Source of the DNA: UBA7683 sp964397855
Lineage (GTDB): Bacteria; Patescibacteriota; Saccharimonadia; Saccharimonadales; UBA7683
Length of the DNA stretch: 41,714 nt
Assembly: GCA_964397855.1 (NCBI GenBank)
Contig: CAYNKQ010000011.1
Coordinates: 1 to 41,714, forward strand
Direction of reading: 5' to 3'
Both the position numbers and the translations under genes were made by a program. The stretch's first letter is position 1, and each line of letters starts with the position of its first letter. The notes beneath the pieces were generated by a model. The model ran no database searches. It was not told where the DNA came from and saw only the letters and a program-made list of their open reading frames with translations. Below are positions 1-7,463 of this stretch, piece after piece.

Positions 1-233
1 GTATACCAGGCTGGTGTGCCACCTTTGGGTTGCCATGCTTCGACATTTTTATGTACTGAAGTAGCGAGAGTAGGAGAAATGTGCATGAGCTTTTGTAGCT
101 GCTTAGCAGATTTTTTAATTAAAACTTCATTAAGTTTTGTTGCCTCGGCCATAAACTGCGGTTCACTCAACGCTATATCAAAAGGCGCATCATGCGCTGA
201 CATAGTTTTGGAAGAAACTAGCAAAGATATCAT
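1..233 (-). CDS. yaaA: YaaA-family protein, N-terminal part (cut by window edge)
   Basis: About 77 N-terminal residues are visible and the rest lies beyond the window edge. The start MISLLVSSKTM is identical over 11 residues to the intact YaaA-family protein at 656, and motifs such as KLMHIS and PAWY recur at matching positions. The family (DUF328/YaaA) is linked to the peroxide stress response and lowers intracellular iron in E. coli; a DNA-binding role has also been proposed. Seen: codons differ from the second copy although the residues match, so this is an old paralogue, not a recent duplication. A TATAAT box at 242-247 (minus strand) ends 8 nt before the ATG and there is no Shine-Dalgarno, which suggests a leaderless message. 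The two paralogues are divergent with a tRNA gene between them. Confidence 0.85.
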   Translation of the reverse strand, partial: MISLLVSSKTMSAHDAPFDIALSEPQFMAEATKLNEVLIKKSAKQLQKLMHISPTLATSVHKNVEAWQPKGGTPAWY

Positions 234-415
234 TTGACCATATTATACTAAATAACAGGGGAGATATATGGTATAATCATTGCTGTTGCATTTGCAGCCA
301 AGCCCAATTCGAGAAACAAAGCATAGCGACTTTCTTGAATTGAAAGGAAGCATAACGAAGAGTGTAAGCTTTTAAGCTTTAGCTTGAAACTGAAACTTGT
401 AGTAAATGCTGACGC

Positions 416-508
416 GGAGGGGTACCCAAGTGGCTTAAGGGGACGGTTTGCTAAATCGTTAGATTGGAGAAATCCGGTGCGAGGGTTCGAATCCCTCCTC
501 CTCCGCCA
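416..508 (+). tRNA. tRNA-Ser(GCT)
   Basis: A type II tRNA with a long variable arm. The acceptor stem is GGAGGGG (416-422) pairing with CTCCTCC (498-504). The T arm GAGGG-TTCGAAT-CCCTC lies at 481-497. The anticodon loop reads TTGCTAA, giving anticodon GCT (codons AGC/AGT). The discriminator is G at 505 and CCA is encoded at 506-508. A possible promoter is the TATAAT at 270-275. It is followed directly by a Rho-independent terminator. Confidence 0.96.
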
Positions 509-514
509 AGAAAG

Positions 515-550
515 GAAGCTCACACATCTGTGTGGGCTTCTTCTCTTTCT
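515..550 (+). terminator. Rho-independent terminator of tRNA-Ser(GCT)
   Basis: A 12-bp stem, GAAGCTCACACA / TGTGTGGGCTTC with one G-T pair and a 2-nt loop, is followed by the pyrimidine tract TTCTCTTTCTT. The interrupted T-tract (TTCTCTTTC) resembles those behind the tRNA-Ser genes at the right edge of the window. Confidence 0.85.
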
Positions 551-655
551 TAAAGGCAACAAGAGGCTCGAAGCTAGTTGGGTAAGAAACCAGGGATGCT
601 ATCTCTTCTCCGCCACCAAGCATATAATCGACTCAGTGTTTGCTACACTAATTCC

Positions 656-1432
656 ATGATATCCCTACTTGTTTCGTCAAAAACCATGGAATCACGCAAG
701 TGTCCGCTTAACTTTGAAGGAACTACGCCGGTCTTTCTTGAGGAGGCTCAAAAGCTTGATGAGATTTTAAAGCAATATTCACCTCTTCAACTCAAGCGTC
801 TTATGCATATCTCGGCCAAATTAGCCGAGGCCACGCAGCAACGAATTAAAACTTGGGGTGCGATAGAGAGAACTCCTGCTTGGTATACATTTACAGGAGA
901 TGTCTACACCGGACTTAAGATCCGAGAATTTTCCAAAGAAGACCTAGAGTTTGCCCAGCAGCATCTTGGTACACTCTCTGGTTTATACGGCATCCTCAAA
1001 CCACTCGACCTTATTCACCCTTACCGACTCGAGTTAGGCTACAAACTAAAAGGCAGTGTAAACAGAAGAACCTTTAAAAATCTGTACGAGTTCTGGGGGA
1101 ATAAGATTGCACTGACCATCCCAAAAGATGAAGTTGTGATCAATCTTTCTTCAGAAGAATACATTAAAGTTCTTCGACCCCACCTACCTGAAAACCAAAT
1201 TGTTACACCTTGGTTTATGCAGCTCAAAAATGGAAAACCAGACTTTCAAGCAGTACACGCTAAAATGGCACGCGGCGCAATGGCTAGATGGATTAGTAAG
1301 AATAAGGTTAACAACCCCGCCCTTCTCAAAGATTTCGACCATAGTGGATACACGTATAGCGAGGAGCTTTCCACTCCAGACAAACCAACCTTTACTCGCC
1401 CTGAAGACTACGATTTCCGGGCAGATTATTAG
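656..1432 (+). CDS. yaaA: YaaA family (DUF328) protein
   Basis: A 258-aa product of typical family length. It carries PAWYTFTGDVYTGL, a LSGLYGILKPLDLIHPYRLE block and a NLSSEEY block, all characteristic of YaaA. Known in the family: a peroxide-stress protein that limits Fenton chemistry. Start choice: the ORF extends upstream to 578, but the paralogue at the left edge begins MISLLVSSKTM, matching the ATG at 656. A TGCTACACT extended -10 (TACACT 644-649) ends 6 nt before this ATG, consistent with a leaderless transcript. The remnant upstream codons overlap the tRNA terminator region. It is followed closely by a zinc-ribbon gene that has its own -10. Confidence 0.92.
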   Translation: MISLLVSSKTMESRKCPLNFEGTTPVFLEEAQKLDEILKQYSPLQLKRLMHISAKLAEATQQRIKTWGAIERTPAWYTFTGDVYTGLKIREFSKEDLEFAQQHLGTLSGLYGILKPLDLIHPYRLELGYKLKGSVNRRTFKNLYEFWGNKIALTIPKDEVVINLSSEEYIKVLRPHLPENQIVTPWFMQLKNGKPDFQAVHAKMARGAMARWISKNKVNNPALLKDFDHSGYTYSEELSTPDKPTFTRPEDYDFRADY

Positions 1433-1449
1433 TGATATACTAAGCCTAT

Positions 1450-1599
1450 ATGGCAATTACACCCAAATGCGACAAATGCAAACAAGAACTCACCGACTTT
1501 GGCGCGATACTCTTTAGTCCTCCTGACGACGAAAGCACCGTTAAGAAATTTCATATCTGTAAGCCGTGCTACGCAGAAATTCTACAAGAATTACAGTAA
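1450..1599 (+). CDS. 49-aa zinc-ribbon protein
   Basis: A small ORF encoding MAITPKCDKCKQELTD... and ending ...HICKPCYAEILQELQ. Two CxxC pairs (Cys7/Cys10 and Cys37/Cys40) about 27 residues apart make a compact zinc-binding knuckle or ribbon. No family beyond that is recognised; such proteins can bind nucleic acid or partner proteins. The start is supported by TATACT (1436-1441) 8 nt before the ATG, the spacing seen at many genes in this window, with no Shine-Dalgarno. It begins 17 nt after the stop of the YaaA gene on the same strand. The arrangement of the cysteines and the promoter make it more likely real than chance. Confidence 0.7.
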   Translation: MAITPKCDKCKQELTDFGAILFSPPDDESTVKKFHICKPCYAEILQELQ

Positions 1600-1656
1600 T
1601 CCACCTGTTTACGCTTTTGGTTATATCTTATTTGTATGGTGTAATAAGTAGCACTA

Positions 1657-1825
1657 ATGGCACACCAAGACCTCACTAGCAGCAAGCGGGTTTAACCTAG
1701 CAGCCCACTTTGTGCCAGTAGTAGGGCCACTGGGAGCAATTGGAATCAATAGCTATTCAGTTCACTGCGAAGCACAAAATGTACAACAAGTTAATCAGGC
1801 ACTCGCCTCAGATAGCAGTTCCTAA
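1657..1825 (+). pseudogene. Possible frameshifted small gene remnant
   Basis: From ATG 1657 the frame closes after 12 codons. The neighbouring frame is open from about 1660 to the TAA at 1823-1825 and reads like protein (...NLAAHFVPVVGPLGAIGINS..., ending ...NQALASDSSS). A single-base shift would join the two. A TAATAA box at 1642-1647 lies 9 nt before the ATG. No family is recognised. The 3' end overlaps the alkD stop convergently. It could equally be non-coding spacer, so confidence is low. Confidence 0.25.
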
Positions 1826-2532
1826 ATATTGCCTGCTAGATAAGCTTTCCGCGTTGGCTCGTCAAAATGTTCGATAGCATAACGAAGCGTGGTACGTGGC
1901 ATAACTTTATAGTGATGATTTAAAAAATCAGTCAACACCAATCTATCGCAGCGTTTACCCATTTCACGAAGCATCCATCCAACTGCTTTATGCATGAGAT
2001 CTTCTTTATCGTGGAGTAGTTTGGTGGCAATACGAATGGTTATATCTGGCTCGGCTTTAGTTAGAAAATAAAACGTCGCTATCATTGCGATACGTCGATC
2101 CCAAAGTAAATCAGACTCAGCCAGTTCGTCCAGTCTTGGTAAAAGTTCTTGGTGGTCGTATATATAGCCGCCAACAATGTCTCTCGCACTGGTATCTACC
2201 AAATCCCAGTTATTAATTCGGTCAGTATGATTAAGGTAGAACTCGAACAGTTCTTGTCGAACGTTCTGATCTGCTTTATTAAATCTATACACCATAATGT
2301 GAAGTGCTGTGAGTCGTTCTTCGTGCCAAGGGCTCAGCAGCAAGGTTTCAATATCAGAAAGTTTAAGATCTTTAAATTTTTTAGCAACGTTGCGGGTATT
2401 GGGCACGGTTATACCCAAAAACTGATCGCCTTCACCATATTCACCTGGCCCAGTCTTAAAAAATCTTGGGAAAAACGCTGCCTTTTCAGCAATAGCGTAA
2501 GCACGAAGTTCTTTTTTGAGTTCACCCAGCAT
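1822..2532 (-). CDS. alkD: AlkD-type DNA alkylation repair glycosylase
   Basis: A 236-aa all-helical HEAT-repeat protein, essentially the length of Bacillus cereus AlkD. The family excises N3-methyladenine and N7-methylguanine without flipping the base. Seen: the NNWDLVD motif at residues 107-113 places Trp109 and Asp113 at the catalytic positions known in AlkD, and Trp186 in GWMLREMGKR matches its third key aromatic. It is divergent from rlmH with 24 bp between the ATGs. A TACACT -10 on this strand (2540-2545) ends 7 nt before the ATG and shares a perfect palindrome with the rlmH -10. No Shine-Dalgarno is present, so the mRNA is predicted leaderless. Confidence 0.9.
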   Translation of the reverse strand: MLGELKKELRAYAIAEKAAFFPRFFKTGPGEYGEGDQFLGITVPNTRNVAKKFKDLKLSDIETLLLSPWHEERLTALHIMVYRFNKADQNVRQELFEFYLNHTDRINNWDLVDTSARDIVGGYIYDHQELLPRLDELAESDLLWDRRIAMIATFYFLTKAEPDITIRIATKLLHDKEDLMHKAVGWMLREMGKRCDRLVLTDFLNHHYKVMPRTTLRYAIEHFDEPTRKAYLAGNI

Positions 2533-2539
2533 TAATTTA

Positions 2540-2549
2540 AGTGTACACT
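2540..2549. promoter_or_regulatory. Palindromic -10 shared by divergent alkD and rlmH
   Basis: AGTGTACACT is a perfect 10-bp palindrome. Read in either direction it supplies a TACACT -10 hexamer, and in each direction exactly 7 nt separate it from the start codon (alkD ATG at 2532, rlmH ATG at 2557). Both transcripts would start at or next to the A of ATG. The two promoters therefore overlap and should exclude each other in time. Confidence 0.7.
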
Positions 2550-2556
2550 AACGGAT

Positions 2557-3027
2557 ATGAACATTACCATTCTGGCTATTGGCAAAAAACATGACGTAAA
2601 GCTGGTTTCATCAATTGAAGATTACACCAGGCGGCTGAATCACTATACCCAATTTGGCTGGAAACTTGTTGAGGCAAAAATCAAAAATTCGATGTCAGAA
2701 GATCAGATCAAGAACGTCGAATCAGATGCCTTACTTTCTGCTGTCTCTGAAAAAGATATCGTCATTCTACTCGATGAAAGAGGTAGCCAGCTGACCTCTC
2801 CCGCGCTTGCTGAAAAATTTCAGAGCCACATGAACCAAGGAATCAAAAGCATAGTACTGGTGATAGGTGGCGCGTATGGAGTTAACGAAAGTGTGATGGA
2901 GCGTGCCGACTTTATCTGGTCACTCTCTAAGCTGGTACTCCCCCATCAGCTTGTCCGCCTTGTACTTGCTGAACAAATTTATAGAGCTCATACCATTCTT
3001 GCTGGCGAGAAGTACCACCACAACTAA
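2557..3027 (+). CDS. rlmH: 23S rRNA (pseudouridine1915-N3)-methyltransferase RlmH
   Basis: A 156-aa SPOUT-class methyltransferase of usual length. Visible family motifs are LLDERGSQLTS, VIGGAYGV and the trefoil-knot C-terminus LPHQLVRLVLAEQIYRA ending in HTILAGEKYHHN. The enzyme methylates pseudouridine 1915 in helix 69 of 23S rRNA with S-adenosylmethionine on the assembled ribosome. It is divergent from alkD; TACACT at 2544-2549 ends 7 nt before the ATG and no Shine-Dalgarno is present. The 3' end is convergent with the DUF1801 gene, 9 bp away. Confidence 0.96.
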   Translation: MNITILAIGKKHDVKLVSSIEDYTRRLNHYTQFGWKLVEAKIKNSMSEDQIKNVESDALLSAVSEKDIVILLDERGSQLTSPALAEKFQSHMNQGIKSIVLVIGGAYGVNESVMERADFIWSLSKLVLPHQLVRLVLAEQIYRAHTILAGEKYHHN

Positions 3028-3036
3028 CCAGCAGTC

Positions 3037-3477
3037 CTACTGGCGACGGACACTCTGATAATATTGAATGCACTGCCGAACTGGAGTAGAGGCGATTTGC
3101 GTGGCGATAAGTTCAAGGGGCAGATCATCAAGTGACTTAAAACGAATACAACTTTTACCCATATCAAGCTTTTTACCAGTTGCTTCGTATGCCCGCCTAA
3201 AATCTTGCTCCAAACCTTCCATGTATACATTAGTAAGGTACAACGACATGTAATTTTTCTGAGAGGCAAAGGCAACATACATGAGCGGTTTTTTGTTGTA
3301 GGTATCCCCATATGTGGTCAGTGGGATTTCGTACGTTGGCATACCCCAGGTCATAGACTCTTGATACCCGGAAGGCAAATTCGCAAGAACTAGCTGTCTT
3401 AGTTGGCTTAATGTTGCTCGTCGATCATCTGATAAGTTTGATAGGTACTCGTCAACGGCTACGGTAGCTCCACTCAT
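3037..3477 (-). CDS. DUF1801-like protein
   Basis: A 146-aa protein resembling the DUF1801 / YdhG-like fold: an N-terminal helical part (VDEYLSNLSDDRRATLSQLR), the TWGMPTYEIP segment and a YMSLYL strand are typical. Family members include a B. subtilis frataxin-like iron chaperone (Fra), but most are uncharacterised, so iron handling is only a possibility. Its ATG overlaps the stop of the upstream YqfO-domain gene by 4 nt (ATGA at 3474-3477), indicating translational coupling in one operon. Confidence 0.75.
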   Translation of the reverse strand: MSGATVAVDEYLSNLSDDRRATLSQLRQLVLANLPSGYQESMTWGMPTYEIPLTTYGDTYNKKPLMYVAFASQKNYMSLYLTNVYMEGLEQDFRRAYEATGKKLDMGKSCIRFKSLDDLPLELIATQIASTPVRQCIQYYQSVRRQ

Positions 3478-3797
3478 ACATCGAGTCTTTCGTACGCATC
3501 GTAAGTTGGCTCTTCGTACGGGTGTACATTTTTAATCGCTTGAATCACCGCCGGGAGAACACCAAGGTCACAAGTCATTTCAACGCGCTCTTCTTCAACC
3601 AGTTCCAGTGCTCCCACCTGTCCGATTGTTGGATTAGCCCCCACCTGAGGCAAGAACCTGCCGATGCCACGAGAACTAAAACTACAGTGAGTATAATTAC
3701 CGATTCTGCCCGCACCAGCATCCCCCATTGCGCCAACGACTATATCGACGCTATCAACTGGTACGTGCACGACTATTTTTACCGTTTTGGGGCTCAT
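3474..3797 (-). CDS. Stand-alone YqfO/Nif3-insert (CutA-PII-like) domain protein
   Basis: A 107-aa protein matching the single-domain YqfO-like family, the CutA/PII-like domain found inserted in Nif3 proteins. Seen: DAGAGRIGNYTHC near residues 26-38, the GANPTIGQ loop and the C-terminal NVHPYEEPTYD motif. The family is structurally close to divalent-cation tolerance and PII-like trimers; its biochemical role is unknown. First gene of a two-gene operon. TACACT (3804-3809, minus strand) ends 6 nt before the ATG with no Shine-Dalgarno, so it is predicted leaderless. Confidence 0.85.
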   Translation of the reverse strand: MSPKTVKIVVHVPVDSVDIVVGAMGDAGAGRIGNYTHCSFSSRGIGRFLPQVGANPTIGQVGALELVEEERVEMTCDLGVLPAVIQAIKNVHPYEEPTYDAYERLDV

Positions 3798-3954
3798 GCC
3801 TCTAGTGTATCAAATTTGTATTATCGTCCCTGTGCAGCCCCCAAATGCGCTACAGCGTACAGCATCCGTGATAACCCAGGGAAGGTGGCGACTGCTTGAC
3901 AGCTAGATCCTCCGACAAGCCTAGAACGACAAAGTATGTGATACTTAGTAGGTA

Positions 3955-4734
3955 ATGAAGAAGTTTACACTCATCACTGGAGCTAGTAGCGGGATAGGCC
4001 TAGAGCTAGCCAAAATCGCCGCGAAAGAACAAAGAAACCTCATTTTAGTATCACGTAACAAAAAAGATCTTGAAACAGCACGAAATCAGATTTTGGAGCA
4101 GGCTGGGACAGAAAAAATCGCTGTTGAAATCTTGGCGATTGATCTCTCAATACCAATCGCTGCCACAAAAGTATATGAATTTTGTCACAAGAAGAACATC
4201 TTCATAAACGAACTTATCAACAACGCGGGGTTTGGTGATTATGGTAGTTTCAGCAACTCCAATATCAAAAAGCAACTTTCTATGATTGATTTAAATATTC
4301 GAAACTTAACCGAACTCACCCACCTGTTTCTGCCAGAGATGATAACGGAAAAAGACGGAAAAATTCTTAATCTTGGTTCAGTCGCTTCATTTTTGCCAGG
4401 TCCACTTATGAGTGTATACTTTGCAAGCAAAAATTACGTACTCAGCTTTTCAAGAGCACTAAGCGAAGAGTTGCGCGGAAGCGGCGTAACTGTAACGTGC
4501 CTTTGTCCGGGTGCTACAAATACTGGATTCGGCAAGACAGCAGCCGTTAGCGACACTCATTCAACCGCTCACCCTAAGACTACTGCAGCAGAAGTAGCCA
4601 ACTACGGGTGGTATCAAATGCAGCGCGGCTCACCCGTTGCAATACACGGTAAAGGCAACCAAATCTCTGTCTGGCTTACAAAGTTTATACCAAGAAACAT
4701 GCTCGCACGTCTTGTTAAAACTATTCAGAAGTAA
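3955..4734 (+). CDS. Classical short-chain dehydrogenase/reductase
   Basis: A 259-aa Rossmann-fold oxidoreductase. Seen: the NAD(P)-binding TGASSGIGLE motif at residues 8-17, NNAG in the middle, and the catalytic Ser...YxxxK (YFASK) triad; PGATNTGF follows in the usual place. The Arg in LVSRNKKDLE after beta-2 suggests NADPH preference. The substrate cannot be told; closest in style to the DltE-like subgroup acting on acyl or keto groups. A GATACT box (3940-3945) lies 9 nt before the ATG; TAGTAGG in between is at best a weak Shine-Dalgarno. Downstream, GGGTC...GACCC (4740-4759) may form a weak terminator. Confidence 0.9.
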   Translation: MKKFTLITGASSGIGLELAKIAAKEQRNLILVSRNKKDLETARNQILEQAGTEKIAVEILAIDLSIPIAATKVYEFCHKKNIFINELINNAGFGDYGSFSNSNIKKQLSMIDLNIRNLTELTHLFLPEMITEKDGKILNLGSVASFLPGPLMSVYFASKNYVLSFSRALSEELRGSGVTVTCLCPGATNTGFGKTAAVSDTHSTAHPKTTAAEVANYGWYQMQRGSPVAIHGKGNQISVWLTKFIPRNMLARLVKTIQK

Positions 4735-4811
4735 GGTTCGGGTCGGTAAGATTTGACCCTTATACATCAGATGAACTATCATACCTACAGAAATAACGAG
4801 AGGAAGTTACC

Positions 4812-5036
4812 ATGCCAACAAGAAGAAGTGCCCGAAGAAATATGTTACTCGGTGCAGCAATCAGCTCGTCACGATCAAAAAAGCGTGCGGCAGCTCAATC
4901 GGTGCCCACCAGTAACGAATCAGCCGATCAATCAGACATGTTCGAACAGTTAGAGAAGCTGGCCGCACTCAAAGACAAAGGCATCCTCACCCAAGATGAG
5001 TTCGACGCTAAGAAGAAGCAAATTCTAGGGCTTTAA
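4812..5036 (+). CDS. SHOCT-domain protein
   Basis: A 74-aa protein with a basic, Arg/Ser-rich N-terminus (MPTRRSARRNMLLGAA) and a C-terminal SHOCT domain (LEKLAALKDKGILTQDEFDAKKKQIL), a short helical oligomerisation module typically found at protein ends. A TTGACC-18-TATCAT promoter (4753-4782) lies upstream, with GAGAGGAAG as Shine-Dalgarno about 6 nt before the ATG, so this is a led transcript, unlike many neighbours. The permease gene starts 4 nt after the stop, so the two are probably cotranscribed. Confidence 0.8.
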   Translation: MPTRRSARRNMLLGAAISSSRSKKRAAAQSVPTSNESADQSDMFEQLEKLAALKDKGILTQDEFDAKKKQILGL

Positions 5037-5040
5037 GCAC

Positions 5041-6159
5041 ATGACCCAACAGCGCTCCCAAAAAGTAGTCATCCCCCAAACGTACAGCCCAGCGCAAAAG
5101 AAGGCGCTGACATATACGACCCTGTTTGTTGTTGTATTTGCGGGATGGTTCCTGCGTGACTACTTTTCAATGTTTGTGATAGCTGGCACACTTGCATACC
5201 TTTTTTATCCACTCTATGCCCGCCTTCAAAAACGGTTCAGCCAAAGTTCTGCTGCAGGACTGACGTTACTGGCCAGTTTTCTTGTCGTGTTGATACCTCT
5301 CGGAATTGTCGGCTTTCTAGCTGGCGGGCAAATAAAAAATATTTCGACTGAAGTTGGATCGTTCTTTTCAACACTTGATACCTCAGAGGTAAGTATTAAA
5401 CTAATTGAGAATGTTAACCAGACCCTAACACACCTACCCTTTAATGTTGCCCCCATTGATAAAGCACGCATAGTCGAGGTTGCTCAGAAAGCAGTCGTTA
5501 ATCTTGGCGGCCTACTTCTTGGCGGTGTCACGCGTAGTCTTGGTTCGTTCTTTGGTGCGTTTACCGGATTCATCATTTACCTATTTATGTTTATGTCACT
5601 ACTGAAGAATGGCGCTCGGCTTCTTGAAATGTTCCGTAAAATAAATCCACTTGGAGAAGAGATATCTAAACTCTATATTCGCCGCACTGGCGCCATGGTA
5701 CGTGGCACTGTTCAAGGCCAGTTTGTTATTGCACTAACCCAGGGAATCCTAGGAGCAATAGCATTCGCTCTAGCTGGATACCCAGGATTGTTCTTTGTTG
5801 TTTTTGTCGCCTTCACATTACTCTCTATCATCCCACTTGGCGCAGGCATAATCGCAATTCCACTTGGTCTGCTTATGATGGCGTTTGGCAATGTGTGGGG
5901 TGGTCTTATTGTTATTGGTGAACATATTCTTATAAACACCAATGTCGACAACGTGCTTAGGCCAATTCTTGTCCCGAAAGAAGCACGGCTCGATGCAGCA
6001 CTTATGCTAGTTTCGGTATTCGCTGGAATCCGACTGTTTGGTTTCCTTGGGATTATTATTGGACCAACGCTCATCATCTTAGTAGTAACAACCATTAAAG
6101 CTTACTTGGAATTCTTAAAACAGCAGCCAGCTACAGTCTCTCCGAAAAAACCAGCCTAA
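5041..6159 (+). CDS. AI-2E family transporter (PerM/YdiK-like permease)
   Basis: A 372-aa polytopic membrane protein of standard family length. Seen: two N-terminal hydrophobic helices (LFVVVFAGWFLRDYFSMFVI), a central soluble region about residues 100-160, then a cluster of C-terminal helices with LSIIPLGAGI and the conserved DNVLRPILV element. Family members are assigned as AI-2 exporters, Na+/H+ antiporters or lipid-related permeases; the substrate cannot be chosen from sequence. Operon partner of the upstream SHOCT protein (4-nt gap). Confidence 0.9.
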   Translation: MTQQRSQKVVIPQTYSPAQKKALTYTTLFVVVFAGWFLRDYFSMFVIAGTLAYLFYPLYARLQKRFSQSSAAGLTLLASFLVVLIPLGIVGFLAGGQIKNISTEVGSFFSTLDTSEVSIKLIENVNQTLTHLPFNVAPIDKARIVEVAQKAVVNLGGLLLGGVTRSLGSFFGAFTGFIIYLFMFMSLLKNGARLLEMFRKINPLGEEISKLYIRRTGAMVRGTVQGQFVIALTQGILGAIAFALAGYPGLFFVVFVAFTLLSIIPLGAGIIAIPLGLLMMAFGNVWGGLIVIGEHILINTNVDNVLRPILVPKEARLDAALMLVSVFAGIRLFGFLGIIIGPTLIILVVTTIKAYLEFLKQQPATVSPKKPA

Positions 6160-6235
6160 CCCTATAGGCTACCAATCACTACAGATCTTTGGTATCGTAA
6201 AGATAATACACGACGCCTTAACCGAAGGGATTATC

Positions 6236-6589
6236 ATGAAAAAAAGCACTGTTTCTCAAATTATAACGGGAAGCGCATTCTTGCTACTTGGCCTAGCACT
6301 GCTCGGCACGCTGATTGACATACTCCAGAGCACTTCAGTGTACAGTTTTGTTATGCCTTTGGTGCTTATCACCAGTGGATATGCCATGCTCGATGAGACC
6401 AAAGTGAAGCAACGAAGAAATACTGGATTTGGTCTTATGGCTATCGGGCTCATCACTCTACTTGTCCGATACAACATACTCCGAGGTAACGTTATAAATG
6501 CCGTACTTGGTATAGTGCTCGCTGGATGGGGCTTGTTCATTCTCATCCGGCTGTATGATAAAAAGCCCATAACCGACAAACCCCAGTAG
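6236..6589 (+). CDS. Small four-helix membrane protein
   Basis: A 117-aa protein with about four hydrophobic segments (residues ~8-28, 36-51, 62-78, 85-104) and the basic loop KVKQRRN. The arrangement recalls the N-terminal membrane part of LiaI/LiaF-like (DUF5668) proteins, but no family is claimed. GAAGGGA, 5-10 nt before the ATG, serves as Shine-Dalgarno and TAATAC at 6204-6209 is a possible -10. The next gene starts 22 nt downstream with its own predicted -10. Confidence 0.65.
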   Translation: MKKSTVSQIITGSAFLLLGLALLGTLIDILQSTSVYSFVMPLVLITSGYAMLDETKVKQRRNTGFGLMAIGLITLLVRYNILRGNVINAVLGIVLAGWGLFILIRLYDKKPITDKPQ

Positions 6590-6611
6590 TACATGTGATA
6601 GAATGAAGCTC

Positions 6612-7088
6612 ATGAATACACGATACGAAATAGTTAAAAGTCGAACTCCCGCCGCAATACAAACCGTACTTATTGGAATAGCGGCGCTTATACTCTTCGT
6701 TGTGACGAGTAGAATTGTCAGAATACTTGATGGCTTTATTCCAGCCGATACTCGTACACTTGGAGCAATTGTAAGAATAGCCGCCCTTGTTGTTGCCGTG
6801 CTTTGTGTGGTTGTTACTTGGTATCGAGACAAATACAAACGTTACTATATCGAAGACGGCTCACTTGTAATACAGCGAAACGGATTGACCGGACACTCTC
6901 AACAAGAGGTCATACGGCTAAAACATTCCCCGAACCTTAAGCTTGCACTGCCGTTTTTTGGTAAACAATTTGGTTATGGCACAATCACCATAGAAGTTGA
7001 CTCTTATTCACAAAAATCCGAACATGTTCTTCGATATATCGAACAGCCAGAAAAAGTTTTAGCCGAGCTCAGGGCCCGGCTAAAATAA
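6612..7088 (+). CDS. Bacterial PH-domain membrane protein
   Basis: A 158-aa protein with two transmembrane helices (about residues 15-35 and 48-66) followed by a bPH_2-like beta-rich domain (RYYIEDGSLVIQRNGLTG, then EVIRLKHSP). The family's role is unknown. Start choice: ATG 6603 is possible, but TAGAAT (6599-6604) overlaps it and ends exactly 7 nt before ATG 6612, the window's leaderless pattern, so MNTRYEIVK is preferred. Confidence 0.75.
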   Translation: MNTRYEIVKSRTPAAIQTVLIGIAALILFVVTSRIVRILDGFIPADTRTLGAIVRIAALVVAVLCVVVTWYRDKYKRYYIEDGSLVIQRNGLTGHSQQEVIRLKHSPNLKLALPFFGKQFGYGTITIEVDSYSQKSEHVLRYIEQPEKVLAELRARLK

Positions 7089-7109
7089 ATCTACTTATTG
7101 GTGCTTAAA

Positions 7110-7424
7110 CTAATCTTCAACTGTTAGTTCTATACCACCCGAACTCGCAACAATAACATTGAATATGAATCCATGAAGGTAGCCAATAACCCAACCGATA
7201 CCAAAGTAGATGAATGGTAGTACGATGATACTCACGATACCCGCAGTAATACCAAAAGCAAGACCAGCCAGGTAGCTGTTGGTACTCTCCGCTAGTTTGA
7301 TTGTGGTGTTGAGGCTGTATAGTACTGCCACCCATAGACCGATGATGCTCGCAAGCGTTCCTTCAAATAGTGCGAGTGTACTCGCCTTGATCCCTGTAAT
7401 TTTTAAGCCTTTAGTTTTAGCCAT
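7110..7424 (-). CDS. Small membrane protein of unknown function
   Basis: A 104-aa protein with two or three hydrophobic stretches (about residues 21-42, 49-73 and 73-92) and a short acidic C-terminus (ELTVED). No family recognised; the two-helix hairpin resembles small DUF3566-like envelope proteins but this is not demonstrable. AAGAAAGGAA gives a Shine-Dalgarno about 8 nt before the ATG. It lies 39 nt downstream of the 216-aa membrane protein on the same strand, probably one operon. Confidence 0.6.
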   Translation of the reverse strand: MAKTKGLKITGIKASTLALFEGTLASIIGLWVAVLYSLNTTIKLAESTNSYLAGLAFGITAGIVSIIVLPFIYFGIGWVIGYLHGFIFNVIVASSGGIELTVED

Positions 7425-7463
7425 TGTAGTAGTTCCTTTCTTATTTGCTCTCGCCTATTACTA

